Assembly: GCA_013350335.1 (NCBI GenBank)
Contig: CM023539.1
Span: 40,906,631-40,970,630, forward strand
Length of the DNA stretch: 64,000 nucleotides
Direction of reading: 5' to 3'
Origin: Chimonanthus salicifolius
Taxonomy: Eukaryota; Streptophyta; Magnoliopsida; Laurales; Calycanthaceae
This document shows positions 1 through 11,424 of this stretch, one piece after another. The notes below the pieces were generated by a model. The model was not told where the DNA came from and did no database searches. It was given only the letters and a program-made list of their open reading frames with translations. The translations under genes and the position numbers were made by a program. Numbering within the stretch: the stretch's first letter is position 1; every line of letters begins with the position of its first letter.

Positions 1-170
1 GTGGGCGAATCTTCCAATCCATCTACAACATAATTGGTGCCTTTGGAAGAGCTTGATGATGATTGGGGATTCAAATTTGTTGCAACAAAGAGCATACTCT
101 GAGAAAGAGAATAATCCCCGGCATCGCTTGTCCAGCTTCCATCAGCATTGTTACTGCGAAAGAGGCCTGG
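1..170 (-). CDS. Candidate internal exon (partial) of an unrecognised minus-strand gene
   Basis: On the minus strand a good acceptor (ttttcgcag before CCAGGC) is followed by a frame open for 56 codons to the window edge. The other two frames of that strand are closed. The encoded stretch is Ser/Asn-rich and includes SWTSDAGDYSLSQSMLFVAT followed by a run of serines. Its entry phase (0) fits the exit phase of the candidate exon at 11137-11182. I do not recognise the family. The plus strand is also open here, so an overlapping artefact is possible. Confidence 0.4.
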
Positions 171-2326
171 CTGCGAAAACAAGTGGAAGGGTAAAATTGG
201 AATTCGGGAAAAAAAATTTAAAAACCGATATACGCTTATAAATTTAGCCAGTGTAAATACCAATTCCCTTTTAGAAGACAATTAAGATTAAAATTAATAT
301 CGTATATTAGAATGTGTATTAGACAGTGATTTAAGTTTCACTCCTTGAGTTTGTAGATTTTAGAACGAAAAACATAACATGAAGTCATTCTTCGCCTTTG
401 TGGTAGGAGTTTGTATCTTCACCTTATGGTAAATAGTTCAAAGTTCAGTTGGGTTGTAAATTTTATTATTAGAACTTGCTGCATATTGCAATAAATCATG
501 ATAAAATGAAAATTGGTGATATTTTATAAATGTCATTAGATCTTGATAATATCATTTGGCAATATTATTGTGAATTTGTGATACATGCACAAAAAAACTT
601 ATATACTGTTGATATTTGTTATAATGTTGTGCAACATCCTTTTTTTTAGTTTTTAATTTTTTTAGCTCCTTTTTTATTGCCTCATGGAATGTATTTTGGC
701 AACTTCTCAGAGTTGATTAACCTATATGCTAGTCAAATAGTTATTCAGATAGATAAGGTATTTGGTTTTCCCAGCTGTTTATGGTCCTTTTGGGAAAGAC
801 ACAATGATGGATGCTTTTGAGATTTTGCTGTGCTATCTCTTTTTGAAAAAAGGCATAATAACAGATGCTTTTGAGATTTAGTTGTTTCTTCAGCCAAGAT
901 GACTGGTAAGGTTGAAGGGTGAGCAATCTTGTGGTGATGCAAATAACATATTTTATAGGGGTGATAATTCTGACCCAACTTGTGGACTTTATCCCACTTG
1001 CCTAACTGGATGATCTGAACTTCTTAGGTACTTTGCCCAAGTATTAAGTTTGGGTTGAGTTGGGTCAACATGAATTAAATTTGGGCTTGCTTAGGTTGAG
1101 GAGCTCTGAACTGACTTGACCAGCTTACCCCCTGATCCACTGGTTCTGGCCCATGTGCCTTGCCTCAAAGGCCAAAGTTCACAACCTGTGGTGCATATAA
1201 ACAGTAGGCCCTTCTGTCTTCCATTTCCTATTGGATCCCCATTTTATGTTTTTCTGTTTTTCATTTTCTACACAAGTTTGGGCCTGGTCAAGTTTTCTTA
1301 GGTTGAGAAAAAAGTAATTCAGGTTGGGTTGGGTAAGATCAGGCTGTGCCTTCAAAAATTTCAGTTAGACAGATGAGGTCATTAAAAATGTTTTCTTGAT
1401 TGCCACCACTAAGATTTCAGAGGTACCTTTGCCCAAGTTGGTTTCAATTTGAACATTGGGTTTTGTCAGTCACTGCATTGACTCATGGAGGTATTTTTTA
1501 TGAAATGATATTAACTCATGAAGGTAATTGTATCTTTAGTAAGATTGCAGATTATGGATATTTTCCAAAAAAAGGTTGTATTCAAATTGCAGTGTTCAGT
1601 TGGACCCAGCTCAAGTTGAGTTGACATGTCCTCAAGAGAGGATCAACTGCTATTAGCTAGGCATTGTGTCATTGGAATTATTGGGCCACTTGGGCCCAGT
1701 TGTCAACATATGCACATTTCCCCTATTATGATGGCCTGCTATGTTTGATTGACACTTGTTATATTAATTGCCTAAACAGGACAACTTATTCACCATAAAA
1801 CTTTGGACTCTCATACTTATTGCACTTCTAATGGGAATGGGAGTTTATTCTCCCTATCAAAGAGGTCTCCTATTTATTAACGAAGATATTTATTTAATGT
1901 TGGTTTCATGATGACACAAAAAAGAATACACGTATACACAAGCACAATAAAATAACTAACAAAGTGTGCCTAACATAAATTGGTTAGTGCCTATGCATGC
2001 ACTTTGCTCTTTAGGCTCCAAGGCACCGTTTCTTCTTGAGTGCATCTTGTTTCTTAAACTTCTATAACAGTGATATGATATACTGCATGACATTTGAAGG
2101 AGATTTTTTTGCATCTGCAACTACGAGCCCTTGAATTTCATCCAATGTTAGAAATTCAGAGTATTTACTCAAAAGATAATAATCTTTGTTGCATACAAAT
2201 ATACAACCAATGACACTCCTTTCTCACTTCTCAAGACAAAGTAGTGTTTCCCATCGCCCTTTATCTCCTTTTTCTCAACTAAGAGAACCATTGATATTGT
2301 TACAAACTTCTTTAGAAGCTGATCAT

Positions 2327-2382
<56 letters not shown>

Positions 2383-2750
2383 TGCATATATTTGCCAAAT
2401 CTCCTTTCTTTCTCCATCTCACTCCCAAGTTAGGATTTTCTTCCGTCCTTTCCTTTCCTTCCCATCTCTCTCATTTAAGGGTCCCCCCTGACCCTAGCCA
2501 ATTTTGTGTTCTGTTTGTATATATTTGAGTTCCTTATATTGCTTCATTAATCAACGGTCATGTGAATGATGGGAGCACTGTATATAGATCACTTACGGCA
2601 TCCTAATCATCTAATATACTCAACTGGTGATACTAGTGGGTTGTTATGTGCCTGTGCCAGCAGTGAGATGCTAGGGCAATGTCAATGATGCCACTCAAAA
2701 AATTTGGTCAGATAAAGGGTAATCGTTTCAAACAGATTTTAAGGGAGTTT
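171..2750. other. Non-coding AT-rich stretch without a recognised gene
   Basis: No supported exon was found. Around 1000-1640 there are degenerate GGTTGGGT/CCCAACC runs like those at 3430-3550, 6490-6700, 38234-38551 and 47780-49110, which suggests scattered copies of the same repeat type. A CT microsatellite lies at 2330-2379. Confidence 0.5.
2330..2379. repeat. CT/GA dinucleotide microsatellite
   Basis: About 25 uninterrupted CT units. They create long spurious Ser-Leu and Arg-Glu reading frames on both strands that should not be annotated as genes. Confidence 0.95.
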
Positions 2751-2759
2751 TGCATGATT

Positions 2760-3210
2760 CGAAGGCTAAGGTTCTTACTTTCTTTTCGAGTCCATTGTAA
2801 TTAAGAGACTCCAATGAGGTAGTACTTCTTGTCAGCTAAGGAGGCTCTAGAGTTCTTCAAGAATTATTTTCATGGTAAAATTGTAATAGAGGGGGATTTG
2901 GCTAATGTGATTAGATAGGCTCAACTTGGATTTTTTTTCCAATGTCCGCAAATTGGTGGTGAATGGAGTAGTGGGCTATTTGATGAAGCATGGAGTTTCA
3001 ATGGATGAGCCTTTTTTTTTTTTTTTAAATTTTTTGGTGGACTTATCTTTGGATCAAGAAGTTGTTTTGCTAGTGGAGCTTTTTCTTTTCTTCTTTATGT
3101 TCTCTATCTGTGTCGAAGTTGACACCGTGATCCTTCAATCTCATTTTATTAATGATACTTTTGTCATTTTAATGATATTCAACAGTCAAATTTTCCAAAA
3201 AAAAAATCAC
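2760..3210 (+). mobile_element. 5'-truncated L1-type LINE, RNase H end
   Basis: A broken frame reads through the C-terminal RNase H region of the same LINE type as the copy at 23.9-31.3 kb. DSNEVVLLSAKEALEFFK, GKIVIEGDLANVIR and KLVVNGVVGYLMKHG correspond to the E, D and final D motifs of that domain. A short A-rich tail follows near 3200. Stops and frame changes show it is dead. Confidence 0.7.
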
Positions 3211-3229
3211 ACACACACATAGACAAACG

Positions 3230-5190
3230 GGAAAGATGCTTGGCAATGCAGACATAGGGATAGTGCGATGCTAGGGTTATGCTTTATCATGATGGGTCCA
3301 AACGCTTCAATGGTTTCACATGCTGAAAAGTTGCTTTCAAGGTTGTGTGCACAAGAGTCTCCCCATGTGAGTCATGCAAAAGATGATTCCGTTATTATGT
3401 ATAAATAATTGTCATGCTAACTTTGACCTGTTCTAGCTTGACTCATCCCAAATTGACCCTGAGTTGGAACTTTTCACTGGTCGCTGGTTAAGGTTGGGTT
3501 TAGTTGAGCTCAAATTACGAGCCCAAACCTGATTTAGTTGGGTCAAGATGCAATGTGCTATTTAATCTAGATGATTGGAAAGAGGAGTCTTGTGGAAAAA
3601 TAATCCCTAAACTGAATGTGAGATGTGCTATTTAATTCTTCTAGATGGTTGGAAAGAGGAGCCTTGTGGAATTTAAGAAGAACAGTGTCTCAAGATGACA
3701 TGGGATATGCTAAAATTTAGTAGTTTCCAAATTCCTGCTACCAAATGAGGCAGGTGTCAATGTGTTTGTGTGGGAGGGAGGACGTATGAAGACTTTGTGG
3801 GTCATGCCTACTTCCCTCAACCACCTATTCCATTTTTTCTGGATAAGTTGGAGAATTTGTTGGTGGTGGCTGATGTTGAAGGCAAAGTTATCTCTTGGGC
3901 CTCCACACAAATGGAGTTTCAAGGAGTATCGTATCGTATCAGGTCTTCATTGGGCCTGCTTCCAATGTTTATCCTAATTATAGTTTATATTCTGTTGGAG
4001 GCTCTTTATTTGTCTCTGTTCTGTTTTATTTTCTTAAGTTGTTAAGCCCCCTTCTTTCCTTGTTTTGCCTTTCACCATGATCACATTGAGCATCCTGTCC
4101 CCCCCAAGCCCCCCCGCCACCCCCACAATCCCCAACCCCAATACTAGCTGGAAGAGCCCTACCTGTGAAAAATAAGGCTTGGGGCAAAGCAGCATGGTCC
4201 AAGTGTTCCCATCCATATGGTGGGAAGTTGTCCAAAAGTCCAAGTGCCCAACCCACAAAATCCTAACGCTTTGGGTGTGGTGCAGCCCTATCATTTATTA
4301 ATCTGATAGGCATATGGGGTACAACTTAGATCTATGTGTTAATCAGATGCAAAAAATATGGTCCATACCCAGTTATTTGGGTTTCAAGAAATCAAGGGTG
4401 CATTCACAACGCTGTTGCTGTTGTTAATTTTTTAGGGAAGTTTTTTTTTTTTCTCCCCTTATTATGGTGGGGTTGTTTGAGTTCGCTTTGATTATTATCT
4501 TCTTTCTAAATGAATTTTAGCTTTTTGTTCGTCCCACTTTTGTTTATTCTCTCACTTTTTTTGTGGTTCATTTTCAGTAATAATCACAAGATTGGTGTTC
4601 ACCTGTTATCTGTCTAAAGGCCCATATTTTGTGGTTAACTGAGCATTTGAGAAGTTACAGACAAAATATGAGCAGTGTAATGTGGGGCAATGAGTTTACA
4701 GTATACGTGTAACAGTATTTGTGTAATTCTTTTGTTATCTTAATAATGTGACTAAGAGTTTCATTAATGAGTAATTAAGATTAAACTGACACTTGTTTCA
4801 TTTTAAGCGGAGCTGCATAAAGTTGTGAAATACACACACACACACACACACACTTGTACGTACATCGTATGTATGTATATAGGTTTTTTTATTGTGAATA
4901 TTTGAACTATTTTGAATGTGTTATCTTTTTCCCTTCTTTTCTTTATTGTGGTTGGATTCTGGATTCTCATTATTTGGTATTTCTTCTTCTTACACATTGT
5001 TTATTTCTTGATCTGCACCAAGTGCTATTATTGTGAGTGTAGATTACCATCCAAAAGAGGTGTTTATTGTGTATCAACTTTGGCATCCCTGTTTGACAAT
5101 TAATCATGCACAGTGTTATTAGTGTGTATTCTCTTCAGTTTTCTACAATTTTCTTCTGAGAGAAGTTGACATTCATTTGACTGCTTTTCA
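3230..5190. other. Non-coding stretch with repeats, no gene recognised
   Basis: Contains a 91-codon frame at 3770-4045 with no family resemblance, a C-rich tract near 4095-4140 and an AC microsatellite at 4832-4853. It should hold the intron upstream of the Kelch exon at 5192, but no preceding Kelch exon could be found. Confidence 0.45.
4832..4853. repeat. AC dinucleotide microsatellite
   Basis: Eleven AC units in a row, followed by a degenerate GTA/TGTA-rich stretch. Confidence 0.9.
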
Positions 5191-5191
5191 G

Positions 5192-5262
5192 GTATGCAAC
5201 AGCTAGTGCACGCTCAGATGGCATGCTCTTGCTTTGTGGTGGAAGAGACGCATCGGGCACGG
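5192..5262 (+). CDS. Isolated exon of a BSL-type Kelch-repeat Ser/Thr phosphatase
   Basis: A 71-bp exon with acceptor (gcttttcag) and donor (ACG|gtactt) encodes YATASARSDGMLLLCGGRD plus three more residues. This is a hallmark Kelch-repeat stretch of plant BSU1-like (BSL) phosphatases, which act in brassinosteroid signalling through an N-terminal Kelch propeller and a C-terminal PP1-like phosphatase. The usual preceding exon (ending PSARM) and following exon (PLADAYGLL-type) were not found on either side, although the next 2.6 kb runs into the N gap. The exon itself is intact and in frame. It is either part of a gene with very long introns, a truncated relic, or separated from its neighbours by the assembly gap. 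Confidence 0.75.
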
Positions 5263-5759
5263 TACTTTTTTATTTTTTATTTTTATTGTTTGTTGCCTAC
5301 ACAATTTTTTAGTCATTTACATTTGCTTGATGACATGTATCACTTTAGTAAGCTTTATCTTGATTTCTCTAAAGATTGTAGGCTTATCTTATTGAGTTTG
5401 AGCCTTTTCAGGGCTTTCCCTTGTTATAATTTTTATTTATTTATTTTTAAATTTAACTTCATTTTATTAAATCTTATTTTAGATGATTTTTAATTTACTT
5501 CAAATAATTTTTCTTAGTGCTCAAAGCATGGGAATGAATACGGTTGAATAGAGTATATCTGTATTTGGAAGCGATTCAAGTAGCATGTCCCCAGAATGTT
5601 AACTTGGAATTATGGGGATGGCTACATTATGTACACACAGAAAAAATCTCAAAACTGGTTCCATCTCTCACAGTTGTCAGTATCTTTTCATATTTCAATA
5701 TATCCGCAATGTAAAGTTATGAAGGTTGAGGAATAACGCTATCTGGTTTATCAAGTAAT

Positions 5760-6080
5760 TTTTTTTTTGAAATGGTTCATATAATATATTAATAGATAAA
5801 AAACAACACTAGAGGTGTAAATACATCACAGAAACAGGTAAGTCCAGCCCAAAATGGACCCGGCTTATATCAGGGAAAAGAAAAGAAAAGAAAAGAAAAG
5901 AAAAACAAAACCAAAAAAAACTGTTACCTCTTCTCTCCTCGATACAATGGCCAACAACGTCAGCAGATCATGCCAGGCAGCCACTCTCAACTGTGCGTGG
6001 GCGACTCGGAAGCACACTTGACACGTGGCAGAAATGCAAACAATCGAGAAATCGACAGTTTGCTTCCCACACATCGCCTG
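5760..6080 (-). mobile_element. 5'-truncated non-LTR retroelement with 16-bp target duplication
   Basis: A 321-bp insertion bounded by perfect 16-bp direct repeats TGGTTTATCAAGTAAT at 5744-5759 and 6081-6096. A T-run at the left end is the poly(A) tail of a minus-strand element, and the adjoining ATATTAATAG-type sequence matches the 3' end of the LINE fragments elsewhere in the window. Its upstream half is GC-rich and not clearly LINE-coding. Confidence 0.85.
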
Positions 6081-6096
6081 TGGTTTATCAAGTAAT

Positions 6097-7380
6097 ATGG
6101 AGATCCAATTATTGTATCTTACTGCACTCACCACAGCTGAATCAAACCAACAAAATGTCAGGTTATTGTTCTCTCAAATCTCAAATCTCAAATCCTTGGA
6201 GTAAGTCATCAATTTCTCAATTATTATTTCTTCCTCCCCCACCCCACCCCTATACGGTGGACTTGTGGCTGCTTTTCTAGTCAATGTTTTTGGTGGTCAT
6301 TTCGTTTTTTTTTTTTTTTTAAAACATTTTGGTGGCCATTTCTTGTGAAAAACATTCTCAATGCCTTGTATAAGTTAGGACCTTTTTCGTTTGAAATAAT
6401 TTTGGTTTCTTGTTTCAAGATCCTTCCATGTGACATGTTGGAGCATGTTATACAAGGAAACAAGATGTTTTGGTGATAATTTTGACTCATATCCATGGCT
6501 GCAACTTGGGTTGGGCCTGGCCAACCTAAAAATCCTCATGCACGGGTCGACTTGGCTAGGATCCAAATTCAATTTGGCTAAACAATAGGGCCCAAGTTAA
6601 AAAGCAAATTGATCCCAAGCCTTGCTATAAGGGTTCTTTTAATTTTGAAAGCCCAAATTTAGACTCAAGTCTAATTTAAACCCAAGGGCCCGTCATATAG
6701 AATATGTACTTGCATATATATATATATATATATAACAATCTATTGTGACATCTTAATGAAAGTTCTAACCTTTAAATTAAATAATTTAAAATCCTATCAA
6801 TTAACCTTGAACTTGACCTAATCCCTAATATAAATTTACTCAAATTGATTGCGCCCCAATATCTGCAATATTTTTTTTTTGAAAGATAAATGGAGATAAG
6901 GCCCAACAAACTTGAAGGTCCCTTTGGGCCCTTATTTATTTTTTAGGACCCGAAACAATTTAAATATTTACGTAATTGGCCCTAGCCCAAATTCTTTTAG
7001 TCCCCAATCCAGACTACCTAACTTGCACCCTACTCATATCAACACTTAAAAAATGGCGTTTGATCTTTAAATAGCTTAAAGATTTAATTGAAATGCAAGT
7101 TTGCAGGTTGAAGTTTGATCTTTAAGGTGTTTGATCTGAACACCATTAAAGGTTGTAAAATGTTGAACCATTAAATGCGAGTGACCAGATTACATGTTTT
7201 CATTAAATGCTTGGCAAGGCAAGGGGGAAGTTGATATTGTAGAAATTTTATGGGTGCTAAGACATATAATTGGAAATGTGATAGAGGTATATAGTAGCAA
7301 CCTTTAATTGGTATCCATTGGTCACAGTAATGAGGAATTCCAATAGTGTTGTCATAGTGACAAATAAAAAGAGGGGAAGA
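6097..7380. other. AT-rich stretch with degenerate GGTTGGG/CCCAAG repeats
   Basis: No exon was found. It contains a CCCAA/GGGTT-rich segment (6490-6700), a TA microsatellite at 6713-6734 and a T-run near 6870 that may be another minus-strand LINE tail. Confidence 0.4.
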
Positions 7381-7389
7381 AAACCGTAA

Positions 7390-7845
7390 GCCAACAGAGG
7401 AAGGTGGTCTTGGGATTCGGCCTCTTCGTAACTTTAATGATGCTTTGCTAAGTAAATGGTTGTGGCGGCTGGGCGACTCTTTTGAGGGTTTATGGATGGA
7501 TATTATTAGACAAAAATATCGGCTGCAGGGTTATGGATGTAGGGTTGCAAATGCTCATGGAAGGGTTTCTGGTTTCTGGAAGGGAGTATGTTCTGTGGTT
7601 ACGGTCTTTGGACAGCATATTAGATACCGTGCGTATTCAGGAGCGGGCATTTTCTTTTGGTTGGATAAATGGGTGGGTGATTCTCCTTTGGCCCACTCAT
7701 TTCCCATTCTATTTGCTCTTGCAGCAAATAAAGATGCTATGGTTAGGGATTGTTGTGAGATCATTCATAATAAGGTAGTCAGGGGTCCTCAGTTTCGAAG
7801 ACAGTTGGAGATTGGATGGTAGATAGCTGGTTGTCGTTAATGAAG
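7390..7845 (+). mobile_element. L1-type LINE fragment, post-RT region
   Basis: An open frame encodes GGLGIRPLRNFNDALLSKW, GDSFEGLWMDIIRQKYRLQ and SGAGIFFWLDKWVGDSPLA. This is the segment between reverse transcriptase and the zinc-knuckle region of plant L1 ORF2. It runs into the N gap. The downstream part of the same element type resumes in the same orientation near 9560. Confidence 0.75.
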
Positions 7846-7945
7846 NNNNNNNNNNNNNNNNNNNNNNNNNNNNNNNNNNNNNNNNNNNNNNNNNNNNNNN
7901 NNNNNNNNNNNNNNNNNNNNNNNNNNNNNNNNNNNNNNNNNNNNN
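7846..7945. other. Assembly gap (100 N)
   Basis: Exactly 100 N, the conventional placeholder for a scaffold gap of unknown size. Sequence to the left and right need not be adjacent, or as close as drawn, in the chromosome. Confidence 0.98.
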
Positions 7946-8059
7946 TCTTAAATAAAACGGACAAGCACATACAAGTTCGAGTACCGCAACTTGTTTGCAA
8001 ACAAAACTCACTTCCCTTCACCTTTTCTTCTACGTTGATGACATGCCTTTAACGCCTGA

Positions 8060-9400
8060 ACTTCTGTTTCAGAGAAGAAAAAGAACATGAGAAAAAAATT
8101 AAAATGAAATCAAGAGATCAGTAATATTTGAATATCATATAAGTTTCTTCATCACAGGCATAAAAATTCAATAACAAAAATATTCACATATAAAATCACA
8201 AAAGCACAAGATATTGAAGAATAAGCTCTTATTTCCAGGTATAAGAAAATCCCTACATCCATCTATTCATCATCATCAACCAACACAAAAATCTCATCTA
8301 TTAGAGGTCGGCTTTTGAAATTCTACTTCTCCATGTTACCTTATCGTAAATTATACATTCAGTCACTCCCTATCTAACATGTCTTTTTTATTCGTTCCCT
8401 CTATCTTTTCAGTGGTCTACTTCTCCCCTTAGGCCTGTCATCTGTAACCTTTCAACTCTATGTACTAGGGTTGAGTCTGGTCTTCTTTTACATGACCAAA
8501 CCACCTCAAACGAGTTTTTCTCAATTTGCCATCTATTGGGGCTATACTTAAACTATTTGTAATGAGGTCATTGCTAAGTTCTAACTCTGTCGTTTAGAGT
8601 TAAACCAATAATCCAACATGGCAAACATATCTCTATGACCCTAACTTTGTCTATTTGGGGAATTGATAGGGATACTAGTGTTTTTATAATAGGGACAATA
8701 GTGTACCTTTTCACAACATAGTTGATGTTAAGTGGACAAAAAGCCAAACCCAGTGTTTTTTGTTATCAAAACACCAGCGTCCCCATCAATTCTCCTCTAT
8801 TTGTCTTTTCTTCATTGCCTAGCACCATATTCATAGAGCATTATAAATCTGACAATTGTTTTAAAAAATTGTCCATTAAGCGAATTGGGACTCTTTTACC
8901 ACATAGACCTTTATGTATTAAAGCTGAGCCTAGTTTTCTTTTACATGACCAAACCACCTCAAACGAGTTCCTTTTAATTTGTCATTTATTGGAGCTATAC
9001 TTAAACTGTTTGGAATGCATTCATTTCTATCTCTATCTTTTAGAGTTGAATCACTAACCTAATGTGGCAAATGCATCTCTATAACCTTGACTCTGTCTAT
9101 TTGGGAAATTGATAGGAACAATTTTATAGTAAGGGACACCAGTGTTATGACAAGTGGACAAAAAGTCAATCCAGTGTCCCTCGTTATAAAAAACACTAGT
9201 GCCCCTATCAATTTCCGTATATTTACCTTTTCTTCATTGCCTAACTCTTTACCCCTAGAGCATTGCAAATCTGATAATTGTTTTAAAGATTTGAGACTCT
9301 TTTACCACATAGACCTTTGCTAGGTTGTCTACATTTTACCCACCTCACTCCCATCATATTAGTCATATCTAAGTTAAAACCTCTATGAGATTCTACATGG
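8060..9400 (-). mobile_element. RTE-type LINE C-terminal remnant, tandemly duplicated
   Basis: Read on the minus strand, APIDGKLRKTRLRWFGHVK is the typical C-terminal motif of plant RTE-clade reverse transcriptases. The motif-bearing block occurs twice at a spacing of 453 bp (anchors at 8488 and 8941). The copies are diverged and full of stops. The matching RT core of this family lies at 10545-10900 on the same strand. Confidence 0.65.
8460..9360. repeat. Diverged tandem duplication, period about 453 bp
   Basis: The block from about 8460 to 8910 is repeated from about 8913 to 9360. Shared landmarks include ttacatgaccaaaccacc, ctatttggg(g)aattgatagg, agtggacaaaaag and ctgaca/taattgttttaaa. 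Copies differ by many substitutions and small indels, so the duplication is old. Confidence 0.75.
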
Positions 9401-9559
9401 AACCTAAGTATTTAAAGTTATTACAGCGTCCTATTGCGTTATTTCAATTTTTAATCAGATCACCTCACTATCTCATTTTAATCAGATCGCCCTCACAATC
9501 TCTTATTCCACTAAAGTTACACTCCATGTATTTTGTTTTAATTCTACTCATTTTTAGAT

Positions 9560-10540
9560 TGTTTGTCTCAAAAGTTTCCTCGATGTTAACGCATGCCCCC
9601 TATGTTTGGCTGTTGAGGAGTCCGTTAATTATCTTCTGGTGCATTGTACTTTTGCGTATCAGATTTCTTTTTCTAGCTGTTAGGGGTGGATTTTTGTTTG
9701 CCGAAGTCTTGGTTAGATTTATTTAATGAAAAAGTTCTTATTGAGGACAGTTCTTTTAGAAAGTCTCTTAATGCGGCCACTGTTTTGAGCATGTGTGGTC
9801 TGTTTGGCTGGAAAGAAACTCCAAGATTTTTAAAGGAGAGAGTCATTGTATACATCTTGTTGAAGTTATTAAGAGCAGAGTGTCTTGGTGGATGGGGGTT
9901 CTAGAAGATTCAGGGAAGTTACGATTTTAGATATTTGTCAGCTTGGAATTCGATGGATCATTCTTGTCACAGTCAACTCCGGTTAGGTCAGTGGTGTGGT
10001 CTCCTACTATGTCGGGTTTCCTTAAACTCAATTTGATGGAAGTTGTGTGCAAGAGGCTGGTTTAGCAGGGTATGCAGGTATTATTCGGAATGATTTGGGT
10101 GGTTCTGTGGCTATCTTTTGCGGGTCCTCTCCTCAATGGCTCATGTTAGATGTGGAGCTATATGCTTTGTGGAGGGGTGTGTTGGCCTTAGAAGACTTAG
10201 GAGCAGGTGGAGGTATCTAAAAGGTGATTCTAAGATTGTTGTCATTGGGTTGTAAGGTCTCTTTGTCCCTGGTGTTATCTAGATCAAACTGACGTGATTC
10301 ATCATTCCATGGTGTCTCATGGATATTTGGTGTCTTGGGCCCCTCGCTTAGCAAATTCAGAGGCTGATGAGTTCGCTCGTCAGGCTGTTCTCTATCTTCA
10401 AGATTGTGAATAACTTGATGAAATTTTGAGGGTGTTTCCTCATGTTTGATTCTTCGGGGTTGGGTTGCTTGCGTTATGTGCTCTTGCTCCTTTTGTTATT
10501 GTTTTCCCTTTTTCTTGATTAATGAAGTTACCTTAAAAAA
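9560..10540 (+). mobile_element. L1-type LINE 3' fragment, zinc knuckle and RNase H
   Basis: Broken frames encode a zinc-knuckle motif (NACPLCLAVEESVNYLLVHC, with the C-x2-C...H-x4-C spacing of the zf-RVT family). An RNase H domain follows, starting LKLNFDGSCVQEAGLAGYAG and continuing to VELYALWRG. A short A-run at 10534 may be the tail. It looks like the downstream half of the element at 7390-7845, separated by the gap and the RTE block. Confidence 0.75.
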
Positions 10541-10544
10541 AGTT

Positions 10545-10900
10545 ATCCTCCATGATTCCAGCCTAATATTAAGTTGTTATTTTGTCCCACTAATTAATAC
10601 TATAACATCTGCAAAAAGGATACACCATGGCACTTCATGTGGATTCCTAATGTTATCTATAATTAGCACAAATAGGTACGAGCTTAAAGCAGATCTTTGG
10701 TAGAGTTCTACTGTGACATGGAACTTTGCCATCTCTCAACAAATGGTTCTAATACTGGTGGCTGCACCACCATAAACATCCCGAGTATTCTCTGCTTATT
10801 CATCAGAAATGTATTTACTCTTAATGTTTTCATATCAGATACTTCGGCATTCTGTGGTAATTCTATTCTAGGTCAACAAATAAAAGACCTCCAAGATTGC
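10545..10900 (-). mobile_element. RTE-type LINE reverse transcriptase fragment
   Basis: The minus strand encodes VRTICGEMAKFHVTVELYQ, SALSSYLFVLIID and IPHEVPWCILFADVIVLI. These are degenerate versions of RTE motifs with GLHQGSALSPYLF and the catalytic FADD box. The second Asp of FADD is replaced by Val and stops are present, so it is inactive. Confidence 0.7.
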
Positions 10901-11136
10901 ATAGAACTCTAACACCCATAAAGAATAATCCACATTATGCCCCGCCTTCACCCAAAAACATAAATAATGAATAAAAATACATAGTACAAAACAATAAAAT
11001 TATGGAAGTTGATCTCAATTTCATGGAATATATATAAACCTGATAAAAATATCTAAACAACATGGATTCTATCAAGGCAACAACAATTACAAAAATTTAT
11101 TACAATAAGCGAAGAGAGAGGGGGGGAGAGAAAGAC

Positions 11137-11182
11137 CTGGCTGACAAGATTTCCAGTTCCTATTGGTTTGGGCAAGACACTC
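11137..11182 (-). CDS. Candidate 46-bp exon of an unrecognised minus-strand gene
   Basis: Acceptor gttctcttgcag and donor CCAG|gtcttt flank a frame reading SVLPKPIGTGNLVSQ. Input phase 2 and output phase 0 agree with the candidate exons at 11348-11424 and 1-170. The family is not recognised. A CCCCTC/GA-rich intron follows immediately. Confidence 0.4.
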
Positions 11183-11347
11183 CTGCAAGAGAACATGACA
11201 TGAGTTGTTGAGATTCAGAAGGAAGTAATGATAGTGATATATGTTTTTTTTTTTTTTTGAGAGAGAGAGAAAGGCCTGCACGGAGAGATACAGGGTAGAG
11301 CATTCATGGAGTTGCTTGACATTCTCATCCTCTTTCATCTGCATCAC

Positions 11348-11424
11348 TCTGATGAAGAACTTTCGTGCCTTTTTTCTTCGACTTTTGAATCTGACTGGCC
11401 CATTTCCTTCAACATCAATTCAGT
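11348..11424 (-). CDS. Candidate 77-bp exon of an unrecognised minus-strand gene
   Basis: Only one frame is open after the acceptor (caatccccag). It reads TELMLKEMGQSDSKVEEKRH and then a serine run. The only donor keeping phase with the exon at 11137 is a weak one (CAGA|gtgatg). A charged, Ser-rich low-complexity segment is all that can be seen. Confidence 0.35.

Noticed and set aside
53..241. Plus-strand 62-codon frame at the left edge
   Set aside because: The minus strand has a better-formed exon (acceptor at 171-172 and compatible phase). The plus frame has no good splice site or known motif.
2169..2528. Ser-Leu and Arg-Glu repeat proteins on both strands
   Set aside because: They are translations of the CT/GA microsatellite at 2330-2379.
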